Origin: Salticus scenicus
Lineage: Eukaryota > Arthropoda > Arachnida > Araneae > Salticidae
Length of the DNA stretch: 64,000 bases
Assembly: GCA_963930645.1 (NCBI GenBank)
Contig: OZ005661.1
Location: forward strand, 237,699,861-237,763,860
Direction: 5' to 3'
The notes beneath the pieces were generated by a model. The model did no database searches. It worked only from the letters and a program-made list of their open reading frames with translations, and was not told the DNA's origin. Below, one piece after another: positions 47,939-56,965 of the stretch; position 1 is the first letter of the stretch, and each line of letters starts with the position of its first letter. The position numbers were made by a program, and so were the translations under genes.

Positions 47939-48295
47939 CGCGCGATAGTGATTGCCGCGAAACCCAGTTACGTGCGTTTTCAGATTCATGCACAGCGACG
48001 TAGGGGTGTCCAGTGATGTTTTTTGGTTTTAACTTGCGCGATAATGATTGCCGCGGTGCCGAGTTTCGTGCGTTTTCATATTCATTCTCAGAGAGGTAGG
48101 GGTGTCCAGTGATGTTTTTTTTTTTTGCTTTTAACACGCGCGATAGTGATTGCCGCGAATCCCAGTTACGTGCGTTTTCAGATTCATGCACAGCGAGGTA
48201 GAGGTGTCCAGTGATGTTTTTTTGGTTTTAACATGTGCGATATTTATTGCCGCGGAACCGAGATACGTGCGTTGTCTGATTCATGCACAGCAAGT
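47659..48295 (+). repeat. 97-bp minisatellite, 7 units
   Basis: CAGATTCATGCACAGCG starts fall at 47,659, 47,756, 47,853, 47,981, 48,077, 48,179 and 48,276. Each unit has GTAGGGGTGTCCAGTGATG, a T run, TTTTAACACGCGCGATAGTG and TTGCCGCGGAGCCGAGTTAC. The third unit has 43 consecutive T (47,892-47,934), which explains its 128-bp length. G/C content is well above the surroundings. The 128-codon minus frame is a shadow. Confidence 0.9.
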
Positions 48296-48424
48296 TAATG
48301 GTACACAGAGAATTTTGATAATGACGTGGCAGGACGTAGCCTTATACAGCCATGTTTCTTGGTTGGTTTATATACCTTATGGGTATGTCCCAATTCATCT
48401 TCCGTCGTTACAGTATCCGGATCC

Positions 48425-48638
48425 GTGAACTTTTAAAACAAAGAAGCTTTAAATTGCTACAATTAACTTATTATGCATGTACTTTTTTTTTTCATTTTTA
48501 ATTAATAAGCACTAAAAATAATGTTTGAATATTAAATAGTTTACTCTCTGCAATTTTTTAAAAAATTATAATAATGCGAATAAAGTAAACGCTGTCTGTA
48601 GAAAATGGTGGTATTTGGTTGCCGTACTCATTGCCCAC
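48425..48638. mobile_element. MITE-2, diverged
   Basis: TTTAAATTGCTACAATTAAC, ATTAATAAGCACTAAAAATA and CTGTAGAAAATGG match MITE-2 in order. Termini are eroded. Confidence 0.6.
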
Positions 48639-49662
48639 AACGTAGCACTAGTTCGACGTAAAACTCAGTCATTCGTTGGTCAAGCTTATGAAAACTAGGG
48701 AATTTTCCTCTCCGCTGAAATGTAAGTGCTAATGAAACATTCGAAACGTTGTGAATTTGCGCTGCGTAGTTCTGTTGTGATGTTAAAGAATCTGAACGTA
48801 TAGTTTTTTGTTTGTTGGAATATATTATGTATTAGTTAAATATATATTTTGATATTTGTCTGGACAAATGAAAGCGTATCATTTGATAACTTGAAAATAT
48901 GTTTTTTATTTTATTTGTATACTCTCATAATTTTTATACCGATGTGTTTCGATTCATTTGAATGCGGTTTTAGAATCCTCGAATGTTACGAATTAACTGA
49001 GCGCGAAGTGAAATATTTGATATGTTAGTGACGTACCCGCGATTGTAATGAAATGCTCGCCCTCTGGTGGGCTAAGGTGAAATTATCATACCACTACATA
49101 GCATCATATTATGCAATCGATTTTCCATGATGTAATGGCGGAGAAAGAACAATAATAAATACACGTGGATATTATATTTACTAACAACTGCAGTTCAGAA
49201 AGCGCCAACTATCGATCATTACAAACGCGGATTATGGAGTCAACAGAAATTTCAAAATAGAAAATATATATATATATATTCATGTTGCATATAGTGTAAG
49301 TTTTAATGCTTTTTTAATTACATTTAAAGTTATATTTTTATTCTGAATTTTCATTTATTTAATTACATTTATTGTGTTGTTGAATTTGCTCTTAAAACTA
49401 CGTGCATTTTGTTAAGTATTTGCTTATTTATTAAATATTGTAGTTAAAAAGTAAATTAACCATCGCCATTTTATGAAACATCTTCGATAATTTTATTTAA
49501 TTACATTAAATAGTCGTCTGCATTAATATTTATTTCATTTCGAACGTAAAGAAACGTTTTGTAAGGTTGCCATAACATAAATTAATTTCCTTGATTCGTT
49601 GGCGCACGGAAAATATCGCCAAAATGTAAACAAACGCCAGTGAACCTCTGTTCTCCAGATCA
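48639..49662. other. A/T-rich spacer without a recognisable gene
   Basis: No gene, tRNA or inverted-end element identified. A short SINE-B-like scrap at 48,640-48,670 (GCCCACAACGTAGCACTAG) and an AT run at 49,265-49,280. Confidence 0.5.
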
Positions 49663-50553
49663 CAGATTATCATACAGATAGGACAGTGAAGCTAAAACGC
49701 GAATCGGAAATATAATAGCACCACTAGTGTCAACAGAGGGGATCAACATGTGTTAAGTCTACATGAATAGCATCTTTGATCGAAAATAGTTTTTCTATTT
49801 CGCGAGTAGTTAGTAGCAGGTTAGTATGGGAAGTTTTATTTTTCTTCACTTTCTATTGTTTTGGAATTCACAAAATTATCCTCAAAACATTCACAGCTAT
49901 TCTTCTAAGAAATAAAAATTAATTTTTAAAATGTTTAAAAATATGCTTTGTCAAACATATTCATATTCAAGTACAAATTAAATTTACAAACTGTAATTCT
50001 GAAATAGCAGTATAAAATCATTAAATATTTAACGTTGCTTGGTTTAATTAATACAAAATGCTTTAAAATGAAAAAAATGTTTTTATTTTATGTATATTTT
50101 CAAAGTTTATTTTCTTAATATTTAGAGCTTGCTTCTTAAAATAAATTGCTTTTGACAATCAAGTTTGTAAACAATAATAAAGTTGCCAACGAAAACGTAG
50201 GTGCAGTTTTCTTTCCTTCACTTTTTCTACTACTTTTAAATTTACAAAATCATAACATTCACAGCTAATTTCTAAGAAATAAAACTAATTTTTATTATGT
50301 TTGAAAATAAATTTTTCCAAAACATTCATGTTCATAAGTGCAAATTAATATAACAAACTGTAATGCTGAAATAGCAGTATGGTATGAAATCTTAAATATT
50401 TAACATTGCTTGGTGTAAATAATAGAAAATGCTTTAAAATGAAAAAAATATTTCTGGTGTATGTATATTTTCGAAATTTATTTGCTTAATATTCAGTACT
50501 TGCTTCTTAAAATAAATTGCTTTCGACAATCAAATTCGTAAACAATAACAAAG
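49663..50553 (-). mobile_element. Second copy of the doubled-interior element
   Basis: Inverse copy of 46,020-46,918: CAGATTATCATACAGATAGG, then AGTGAAGCTAAAACGCG, then two copies of the 390-bp segment (CTGAAATAGCAGTAT twice). It lacks the other terminus and stops where the MITE-1 fragment begins, so it is truncated. Confidence 0.75.
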
Positions 50554-50623
50554 CAGAATTAAGTGTACATTTTTTATATAGGAATTATTGTGAGCGCTTG
50601 AATAATTTTTGCTGGCGACTGTG
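50549..50623. mobile_element. MITE-1, right half only
   Basis: ACAAAGCAGAATTAAGTGTA to TTTTTGCTGGCGACTGTG. The left half was lost where the doubled-interior element ends. Confidence 0.75.
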
Positions 50624-50728
50624 TGTTGAAAATTTTTTGAGTAACTTTTTATCTATTGGGGTGGTTTTGACGTCGTATTAGTGCTACACTATAAGGAACC
50701 GGCAAGGATGTGCAATTTAACAATACAA

Positions 50729-50997
50729 TAAGCAGCAAAATTATTGAAGCGCTAACAATAATTTGTATTTAATTGATGTGCACCTGATACCGTTTTATTA
50801 AGTAAATATTTGTTTAATCATGATCTTAGTCTTTATGTTGTGTATAAAAAAATAAATTGATGATAAAAATTAGTGATCAAACTAAGAAAAGTAAAAAAAT
50901 GGTTGTTTGGTTGGGTTTTGCATCGCACTAGCGCTGCGAAAAAAATAAAAGAAAAAAAATGTGAATGTGTGCTTCAATAATTTGGCTGCCGACTGTA
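50729..50997. mobile_element. Diverged MITE-1 relative with SINE-B scrap in the middle
   Basis: Left AGCAGCAAAATTATTGAAGC, right CAATAATTTGGCTGCCGACT. In between is GGTTGTTTGGTTGGGTTTTG, CATCGCACTAGCGCTGCG (SINE-B tail, minus sense). The same arrangement is at 55,527 and 61,228. Confidence 0.7.
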
Positions 50998-51077
50998 TAT
51001 ATAGGGTGAGGGTGTTTTACGTTACTTTAGTGCTACAATATAACTTGTTGGCGACGGTCTAGAATTCATCCCTCAAA

Positions 51078-51210
51078 TATAGTCGGCAGAAAAATTATTC
51101 GAGTGCTAACAAAAATTCCTACGTAAAAAGGTACACTTAATACTGTTTTGTTAAATAAATCCTTGTCGAATCATGTTCTTAGCCCTCGAATAATTTTGCT
51201 GCCGACTGTA
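51078..51210. mobile_element. MITE-1 internal-deletion derivative (133 bp)
   Basis: The left arm is complete to TCATGTTCTTAG and is then joined directly to CCCTCGAATAATTTTGCTGC of the right end; most of the right arm is missing. The same deletion occurs at 56,186 and 61,581, so it predates the block duplication. Confidence 0.8.
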
Positions 51211-51567
51211 ATTGTTGAAAACTTTTTGGTTACGTTTTCGTATGGCAAGGTTCCACGTAGGTTAGTGCTTCATTATATATTCCTTTCTGGACCATCCAGG
51301 ACTCAGCCGTAAGGTAAGGTTACTGTCAGCTGTTGAAGAATACAGTATTTCGATCGAAATGTTCAGTGGATTTAACGTTATATTGTGCTAAATTATGGAC
51401 AATTGGCGACGGTCTTCGGGTAGCTTCTCAGAAACTGTGAGTGACATTTCTTTTAATTATTAGAGTAACTTATTTATATGTTGAGATACGTTTACGTCTG
51501 ACTAATGAAGCACTGTGGGAAATTTGCGCTGGTCTAGAGTTTGCCCCTTTGATGCGGTACTTGACAT

Positions 51568-52110
51568 GATGGACCAGATTAGAGAACATTTATAACCTAC
51601 GGATGTACTCCCTTCCGTGAAGGATCAAAATTGCGATGGCATGTCTCCGGACCACCTCTAGGGGTGAGTCCCAGACCGTCGCCAATTGACCATCTGCGCA
51701 GCACTAGTGCGGCGTAAAACCCAACCAATCGACCAATCAATCAACCTACGGATGTACAGCAGGTAACAAAAGTGTCCGAACACTAGCAAAAATTCCTATG
51801 CAAAAAAAATACACTTAATACTGTTTTGTTAAATAAATCCTTGTCGGATCCTGGTCTTAGACTGACTAAGAACAGGATTCGACAAGGATTTATTTAACAA
51901 AACCGTATTAAGTGTACTTTTTTGAATAGGAATTTTTGCTAGTGTTCGGACACTTGTGTTACCGACTGTATTTTTTCATTCCTAATAAATAAAGACTAAA
52001 AATAAAATATTATTGATTAATAATATACTTACTACAAGTTTTTAAAACCTAGAAAAATGCCTTCAAATTAAAGGCTGTCCCCAGAAAATGGGGATCTTTG
52101 ATCATCTTAT
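51568..52110. mobile_element. MITE-2 interrupted by SINE-B and MITE-1
   Basis: Left end GATGGACCAGATTAGAG, right end GGGGATCTTTGATCATCTTA. Paralogous uninterrupted copies are at 58,806, 62,747 and 63,481. The interruption is a SINE-B 3' part (about 51,607-51,745, CCTTCCGTGAAGGATCAAAA to GGCGTAAAACCCAACCAATC) followed by a complete MITE-1 (51,755-51,970). The phrase ACCTACGGATGTA flanks the insertion twice (51,587 and 51,744), a likely SINE target duplication. Confidence 0.75.
51755..51970. mobile_element. MITE-1 copy
   Basis: Complete palindrome, CAGCAGGTAACAAAAGTGTC to TGTGTTACCGACTG, TA at both ends. Confidence 0.9.
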
Positions 52111-52832
52111 ACGTCAGGCTTCTTGAAAAACTTTAAAGTGCCTTTATATAACGGTTAAGTGGATTTTACATTGCACCTAAGTTGATTTTACATTGGCGAC
52201 GGTCTTGAGGTAGGTTCTCAGAAACGGTGAGTGATATTTCTTTTCATTATTAATACTCTAATAAACACTGATGTGCATTGATGACTGTCTGAGACTCAGA
52301 CAGGAGGTACGTTAAACTGCATTTTTTTTTTAAATGTAGAATCCCTTTTTAAATCGGTTGAGTGCATTATACTTTTAACAAATCCTACACTATGGACAAT
52401 AGGGAAGTTTCATATGACGTGAGAGTGTCGTAGATGGAGGACAATCAACTCCACGTGAAAATAAATAGAAAACATTTTTAGCACAATAAGCAAATTGCAC
52501 TTGAAAACAGCTCATAGCACCATGGCAGAGGCGCATGGCAACACGCTGTTTACGTTGCCATGCTGTTATCAGCTGTTTGCAACTGGTCTATTTGCGTCTG
52601 TGATGCACCCTGAAGATGCAGTTTTATGGTATGAGTGAGTTTTGCATCAAAGTAGGGCTATACTTAGTCTGCCGTTGACGGTCTGAAAATCTTATCTGTG
52701 TTGTGGTAGGTAGGTTGGGTTTAACGTCGCACCGGTACTGCACAGAAGGTAATTGGCGACGATCTGAAACTCCTCCCCACCTTAATAATGGTCCGGAGTC
52801 ATGCAATCACAATTTAGACCGATTCTTCACGG
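52111..52832 (+). repeat. 120-bp-type units plus unrelated insert and SINE-B piece
   Basis: Degenerate units at 52,111-52,400 and 52,620-52,700. About 52,410-52,600 (CATGGCAGAGGCGCATGGCA) has no match in copies 2 and 3. 52,709-52,832 is a SINE-B 3' part in minus sense. Confidence 0.6.
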
Positions 52833-53148
52833 TTTGTTGGTTGGGTTTTACATCGCACTAGTGCTGCGCGTATGGGTAATTGTCGACGGTATGGGACTCA
52901 CCCCCTAGCGGTGGTCCTGAGACATGCCATCGCATTTTTTATCCTTCACGGAAGGGATGGCTCTCCCGCTTCGGTGACCGCAAATGGTATAATATTTGAT
53001 GGGAACATGGAGGACATTGCGACCACGACAGATTTTACGTGCACAAGCCACCATTAATGTACACGATGGTCTTTGGCCTGCTCAAGTACCGAACACGCAA
53101 TCTTCCAATTACGAGGCCGGTGCTCTACCGACTGTGCTACCGCATTTC
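52833..53148 (-). mobile_element. SINE-B, complete copy
   Basis: Minus strand: a tRNA-like head from 53,148 (GGTAGCACAGTCGGTAGAGC, A box; GCGTGTTCGGTACTTGAG, weak B box), body (CACGTAAAATCTGTCGTGGT, ACCGAAGCGGGAGAGCCATC), then the tail ending ATGTAAAACCCAACCAACAA. ACCGATTCTTCACGG before it and CCCGATCCTTTACGG after it look like a diverged 15-bp target duplication (12 of 15). Length 316 bp. Overlapping 61- and 81-codon frames are shadows. Confidence 0.85.
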
Positions 53149-53163
53149 CCCGATCCTTTACGG

Positions 53164-54290
53164 AAGTGATACCTGTGTTACGGTAACTGACCCTTTTTTC
53201 TTCTTAGAGTACCTTAATTTATGGGTTGAGATAAGTTTACGGCTTGCTAGTCCTACACTATGGGAGATTTGCGTCAGTCTGTGATTCACCCGTAAGATAC
53301 GGTTCTATGGTATGAGTGACTTTTGCGTCGTAGTAGGGCTACACTTAGGCTATTGGTGACGGTCTGGAAGTCTTCTCTGATTTACGGTATATAAGTTGGG
53401 TTTAACGTCGCACTAGTTCTACGCAATGGGTAATTGGCGACGGTCTGGGACTCACCCCTTAGGATGGTCGTAGACATACCATCCCAATTTTGATCCTTCA
53501 CAGTTGCTAGGTTAGTTCGATTTTACGTCGCAATTGTGCAGCCAAATGGGCAACCTTAATCCTTCCTGGTGAGGTTTTCTGAGTTACGTTGACTGAAACA
53601 TTTTTTAAATTAGAGAACCTTTATTTACGAGTTGAGATAGGTTTGCGTTTTGCTAGTGCTGCACTGTTGGCAATTTGCGTCTATCTAGTGCTCGCTCCTT
53701 CGACGCGAATTCGTTGTTTGTTGTAAATTTTTTGGAGTATTCTTACGTAATGAATGAATGGATTTTATATCATATTACTGCTAAGCTGTAGGGAATATTG
53801 TCGACGTTTCACGACTTCCAGATATATCAGCTCATATTTGTTGAAAAATTTTTGAGTAAAATGTTACATCGTTGTAAAGAAAGTTATGTCGCACTAGTGC
53901 TACATTATAAAAAATTGGCGATTGTCTAGGATTTACAATAAAAACTGAATTTTTTAGAGTACTTACTGAAATTCAGAGTACTTTTATTTATAAGTTATGT
54001 ATTTTTATGTTACTTTAGAGCTATATTATAGGTATTTGCGACGGCGTAGGCATCAGATTCAATGCAACAACTGATATTTGTTGAAAGTTTTAGAGAACTT
54101 GTTTTTATAGTATAAATGTCTATTGCGTCGCAATAGTGCAACACAATGTGTTTCGTTTTCGCCGGAGCTGTATTCGCCCCCAAGATACCATATTTGAAAT
54201 TTGGTGAAATTTTTTACAGTATTTTTATTTATTGGTGGAGTAAGTTTTGCGTCTCACTTGTGCTACACGTTTTGAAAATTCTGATCATCT
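53164..54290 (+). repeat. 120-bp-type units of segmental copy 1
   Basis: Degenerate units, including SINE-B-like tail 53,395-53,505. The stretch GCTAAGCTGTAGGGAATATT (53,781) has its partner at 60,161 and TTTGGTGAAATTTTTTAC (54,201) at 60,579. The 75-codon frame at 54,146 is not supported. Confidence 0.75.
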
Positions 54291-54307
54291 GCTTTTCTTC
54301 TCTCGGG

Positions 54308-54845
54308 TATTCTATTTTTATTGATAACATATACATCAGTTTTGTATGCTTGACTCTCAAAGCCCGCTTGTAAATCCTCGTCAGATAAAGACACATGGCA
54401 GAATTACAGTACGAAGAATTGGATGTATGGTTCGGTTTGACGTCGCACTATGCTGCACAGATGGTCAATTTTCGACGGTCTGGTACACACCCCTAGAGGT
54501 GGTCCGAAGACATGCCTCCACAATTTTGATCCTCCACGGAAGGGATGGCTCTCCCGCTTCGGTTACCCCCAGAGGTATAATTTTTGATGGGAACATGGAG
54601 GACATTGCGGCCACGACAGATTTTACGTGCACCAGCCACCATCAAAGTACACGACGGTATTTGGCCGGCTCGAGTACCGAATCTGCAATCTTCCAATTAC
54701 GAGGCCGGTGCTCTACCGACTGGTATACCGCGGCCCGTACGAAGAATTGGAAAAATACCCAGGGCCATCACGGGAATCAAATCCGCTGTCCTAAGCTCGA
54801 AGTCGATTTGCCGTGTGGCGAAATAAGCATTCGGCCACGGAAGGC
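54308..54845 (-). mobile_element. SINE-A split by SINE-B
   Basis: The head at 54,845-54,765 (minus: CCTTCCGTGGCCGAATGCTT) and the tail at 54,423-54,308 (minus: TTTGAGAGTCAAGCATACAA, GTTATCAATAAAAATAG) equal the SINE-A at 41,881. The SINE-B at 54,424-54,736 sits inside with its own target duplication. Without it the SINE-A is about 210 bp. Confidence 0.85.
54424..54736 (-). mobile_element. SINE-B, complete copy with perfect 15-bp target duplication
   Basis: GTACGAAGAATTGGA at 54,409-54,423 and 54,737-54,751 flanks it exactly. On the minus strand: head GGGCCGCGGTATACCAGTCG, GGTAGAGCACCGGCCTCGTA; body GTGCACGTAAAATCTGTCGT; tail GACGTCAAACCGAACCATAC. The A-box-like CCAGTCGGTAGAGC and tRNA-like TCGTAATTGGAAGATTGC mark a tRNA origin. 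Length 313 bp. The three open frames of 67-175 codons across it are shadows. Confidence 0.92.
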
Positions 54846-54848
54846 TCG

Positions 54849-55206
54849 GTATTCTAATGCGCTATCGAAATGATGACGTCAGTTACCCTCTCTGGGCGAA
54901 CACTTCCTGTAGTAATGTCTCCTAGCTCAGCTCTATGTCATTGAAGATCGGCCGATTTTATCAAATTAACACTTCCTATAATACATGTTGGATCGTGGGG
55001 ATTGGTTGTAATCGGCCGATCTTCCATGACATAGAGCTTAGCTCGGAGGCATTATTACAGGTGGTGTGTTCTGGGCACACATCAATGACTCTCGGACCAA
55101 TTAGCTCCCATTGACTCTCGGACAAAGACCAATCAGCACGGGAATACACAGGTTGTTGTGTGCCCAGAGAAGGTCAGTGACGTCACACTTTAGTAGCGTA
55201 TTGAAA
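54849..55206. mobile_element. Foldback element with double inverted arms
   Basis: Outer arms TATTCTAATGCGCTATCGAA to CTCTGGGCGAACA face TGTGTGCCCAGAGAAGG to TAGCGTATTGAAATG. Inner arms TAGCTCAGCTCTATGTCATT, GAAGATCGGCCGATT face AATCGGCCGATCTTCCATGA. A short non-paired piece (CCAATTAGCTCCCATTGACT) lies on the right. About 360 bp, unique in the window. Confidence 0.75.
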
Positions 55207-55420
55207 TGCAGCCGTCTGCAAAATTATACGAGCACTAGCAAAAATTTCTATAATAAAAAGTATATTTAATACTGTTTTATTATTAAATCCTTGTCGAATC
55301 ATGTTCTTAGACTGAATAAGAACATGACTCGACAGACATTTATTTAACAAAGCAGACTTAAGTGTAAGTTTTTTACATAGGACTTATTGTGAGCGCTCGA
55401 ATGATTTTGCTGGCGATTGA
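55207..55420. mobile_element. MITE-1 copy, first element of segmental copy 2
   Basis: Palindromic; right half TGTGAGCGCTCGAATGATTT equals the fragment at 50,549 and the copy at 60,700. Confidence 0.8.
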
Positions 55421-55632
55421 TTGTTGAAAATTTTTTGAGTAGCATTCTTATCAGTTCGGGCGGGTTTTACGTCGTATTAGTGTTACTCTATGAGGAACCG
55501 GAAGGATCTGGAATTTAACAATACAATAAGCAGCAAAATTATTGAAGCGCTGACAATAATTTGTATTAAATTGATGTGCGCCTAATACCGTTTTGTTAAG
55601 TTAATAATTGTTTAATCATGATCTACGTCTTG

Positions 55633-55767
55633 ACCCTCCGTGGCCGAGTGGTTATGTCACCATACTGCTAATCGCCTTCGAGCGTGGGAGAGCGTGTTCG
55701 ATTCCCGCTCTGGCCCTGTATGTTTTTCTAATTCTGCGTATTGTAATTCTGTCATGTGCTATCTGTA
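55633..55767 (+). mobile_element. SINE-A, 5' part
   Basis: CCCTCCGTGGCCGAGTGGTT, A box TGGCCGAGTGG; GTGTTCGATTCCCGCTC, B box; then TTTTTCTAATTCTGCGTA and TCATGTGCTATCTGTA. This is the best-kept tRNA-like head in the window. Its 3' part is lost at the MITE-2 border. The 75- and 60-codon frames are shadows. Confidence 0.85.
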
Positions 55768-55987
55768 TACAGACCAAACGTTCCCATTTTCTGGGGACAA
55801 ATGGAGACGCGCTTTTTTTTAAGGCGTTTTTCTAAGTTTTAAGAAATTGTAGAAACTAAATTATTAGTCAATAACACTTTATTTTTAGTCCTTGTTTATT
55901 AGTAATGAAAAAATTCATCCATAATTTCATAATTGTAGATATTTTTAATGCTTCTCTATTTTAAAGTACTTTGATCTGATCAGCGTA
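55768..55987. mobile_element. MITE-2 copy
   Basis: GACCAAACGTTCCCATTTTC to CTTTGATCTGATCAGCG, same sense as 40,310. Absent from segmental copies 1 and 3 at this place, so it came after the duplication. Confidence 0.75.
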
Positions 55988-56185
55988 ATATATATATATA
56001 TATATATATGTTTGTTTGGTTGGGTGTTACGTCGCACTAGTGCTGCGCAAAAAATAAAGAAAAAATAATGTGAATGTGTGCTTCAATAACTTGGTTGCCG
56101 ATTATAGATATAGGGTGAGGGTTTTTTACGTTACTTTAGTGCTGCAATACAACTTCTTGCGACGGTCTAGGATTCACCCCTCAAA

Positions 56186-56317
56186 TGCAGTCGGCAGCAA
56201 AATTATTCGAGTGCTATCAAAAATTCCTATGTAAAAAGGTACACATAATACTGTTTTGTTAAATAAATCCTTATCGAATCATGTTCTTAGCCCTCGAATA
56301 ATTTAGTGTCAACTCTA
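56186..56317. mobile_element. MITE-1 internal-deletion derivative
   Basis: Copy 2 partner of 51,078. The right terminus is eroded (TTTAGTGTCAACTCTA). Confidence 0.75.
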
Positions 56318-56395
56318 TTTGTTGAATATTTTATGTTACATTCGGCAACAAAAGCATCCGAACACTAACAAAAATTCGGTACCCCGTCAAAATAG

Positions 56396-56928
56396 CCCAA
56401 GACAAAATAGCCCCGACAAAAGAACCCCGACAAAAGAGCCTTGACAACAAAACAGCCCCGACAAAATAGCCTCGACAAAACGGCCCCGACAAAAGAGACC
56501 CGACAAAATAGCCCCGACAAAACAGCCCCAGGACAAAATAGCCCCAGACAAAATAGCCCCGACAAAACAGCCCCAGACAAAATAGCCCCAGACAAAATAG
56601 CCCCGTCAAAATAGCCCCGACAAAATAGCCCCAGGACAAAATAGCTCCCGACAAAACAGCCCCGACAAAATAGCTCCCGACAAAATAGCCCCCGACAAAA
56701 TAGCTCCAGGACAAAACAGCCCCGACAAAATAGCCCCCGACAAAATAGCCCCGACAAAAAAGCCCCCGACAAAATAGCCCCCGACAAAATAGCCCCCGAC
56801 AAAATAGCCCCAGGACAAAAGAGCCCCAACAAAATAGCCCAAGACAGAATTGCCTCAGCAAAATAGCCCCAGACAAAATAGCCCCGACAAAACATCCTCG
56901 ACAAAATAGCCCCAACAAAATAGCCTGG
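56396..56928. repeat. GACAAAATAGCCCC minisatellite, 37 units
   Basis: Units of 13-17 bp, mostly GACAAAATAGCCCC with an optional extra C, AG or AGG. The three minus-strand open frames here (78, 189 and 195 codons, rich in Gly, Phe, Cys and Leu) arise because the reversed unit CGGGGCTATTTTGT contains no stop in any frame. They have no start context and follow unit-length changes, so they are not genes. Confidence 0.95.
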
Positions 56929-56965
56929 AAGCATTTATATGATTTAACAGAAAATTTATTTAATT

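Larger units (their letters stand above)
50549..54290 (+). repeat. Segmental block, copy 1
   Basis: This block matches 55,207-60,665 (copy 2, with extra insertions) and 60,700 to the window end (copy 3, partial) in order. Landmarks: MITE-1 right half, GTCGTATTAGTGCTACACTA, a diverged MITE carrying a SINE-B scrap, the 133-bp MITE-1 derivative, GGTTACGTTTTCGTATGGCA, MITE-2, then 120-bp-type units. Between landmarks the sequence consists of 120-bp-type units. Confidence 0.75.
55527..56106. mobile_element. Diverged MITE-1 relative carrying SINE-A, MITE-2 and SINE-B scrap
   Basis: Ends AGCAGCAAAATTATTGAAGC and CAATAACTTGGTTGCCGATT as at 50,729. In this copy the middle also holds SINE-A and MITE-2, then an AT run (55,990-56,009) and TTTGGTTGGGTGTTACGTCG. 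Confidence 0.65.

Noticed and set aside
47805..48191. 128-codon minus-strand frame with a lysine run
   Set aside because: Read through the 97-bp minisatellite and the 43-T run (AAA codons); repeat translation only.
54346..54873. 175-codon plus-strand frame
   Set aside because: Runs across SINE-A and SINE-B inserted in one another; a shadow of the SINEs on the opposite strand.
55633..55716. Possible functional tRNA gene (A and B boxes present)
   Set aside because: Continues into a SINE-A body and matches the 5' heads of other SINE-A copies with target duplications; acceptor and anticodon stems are not convincingly paired.
56331..56934. Three overlapping minus-strand open frames of 78-195 codons
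   Set aside because: They are read from a 13-17-bp tandem repeat whose reversed unit lacks stops in all frames; no domain or conserved frame.
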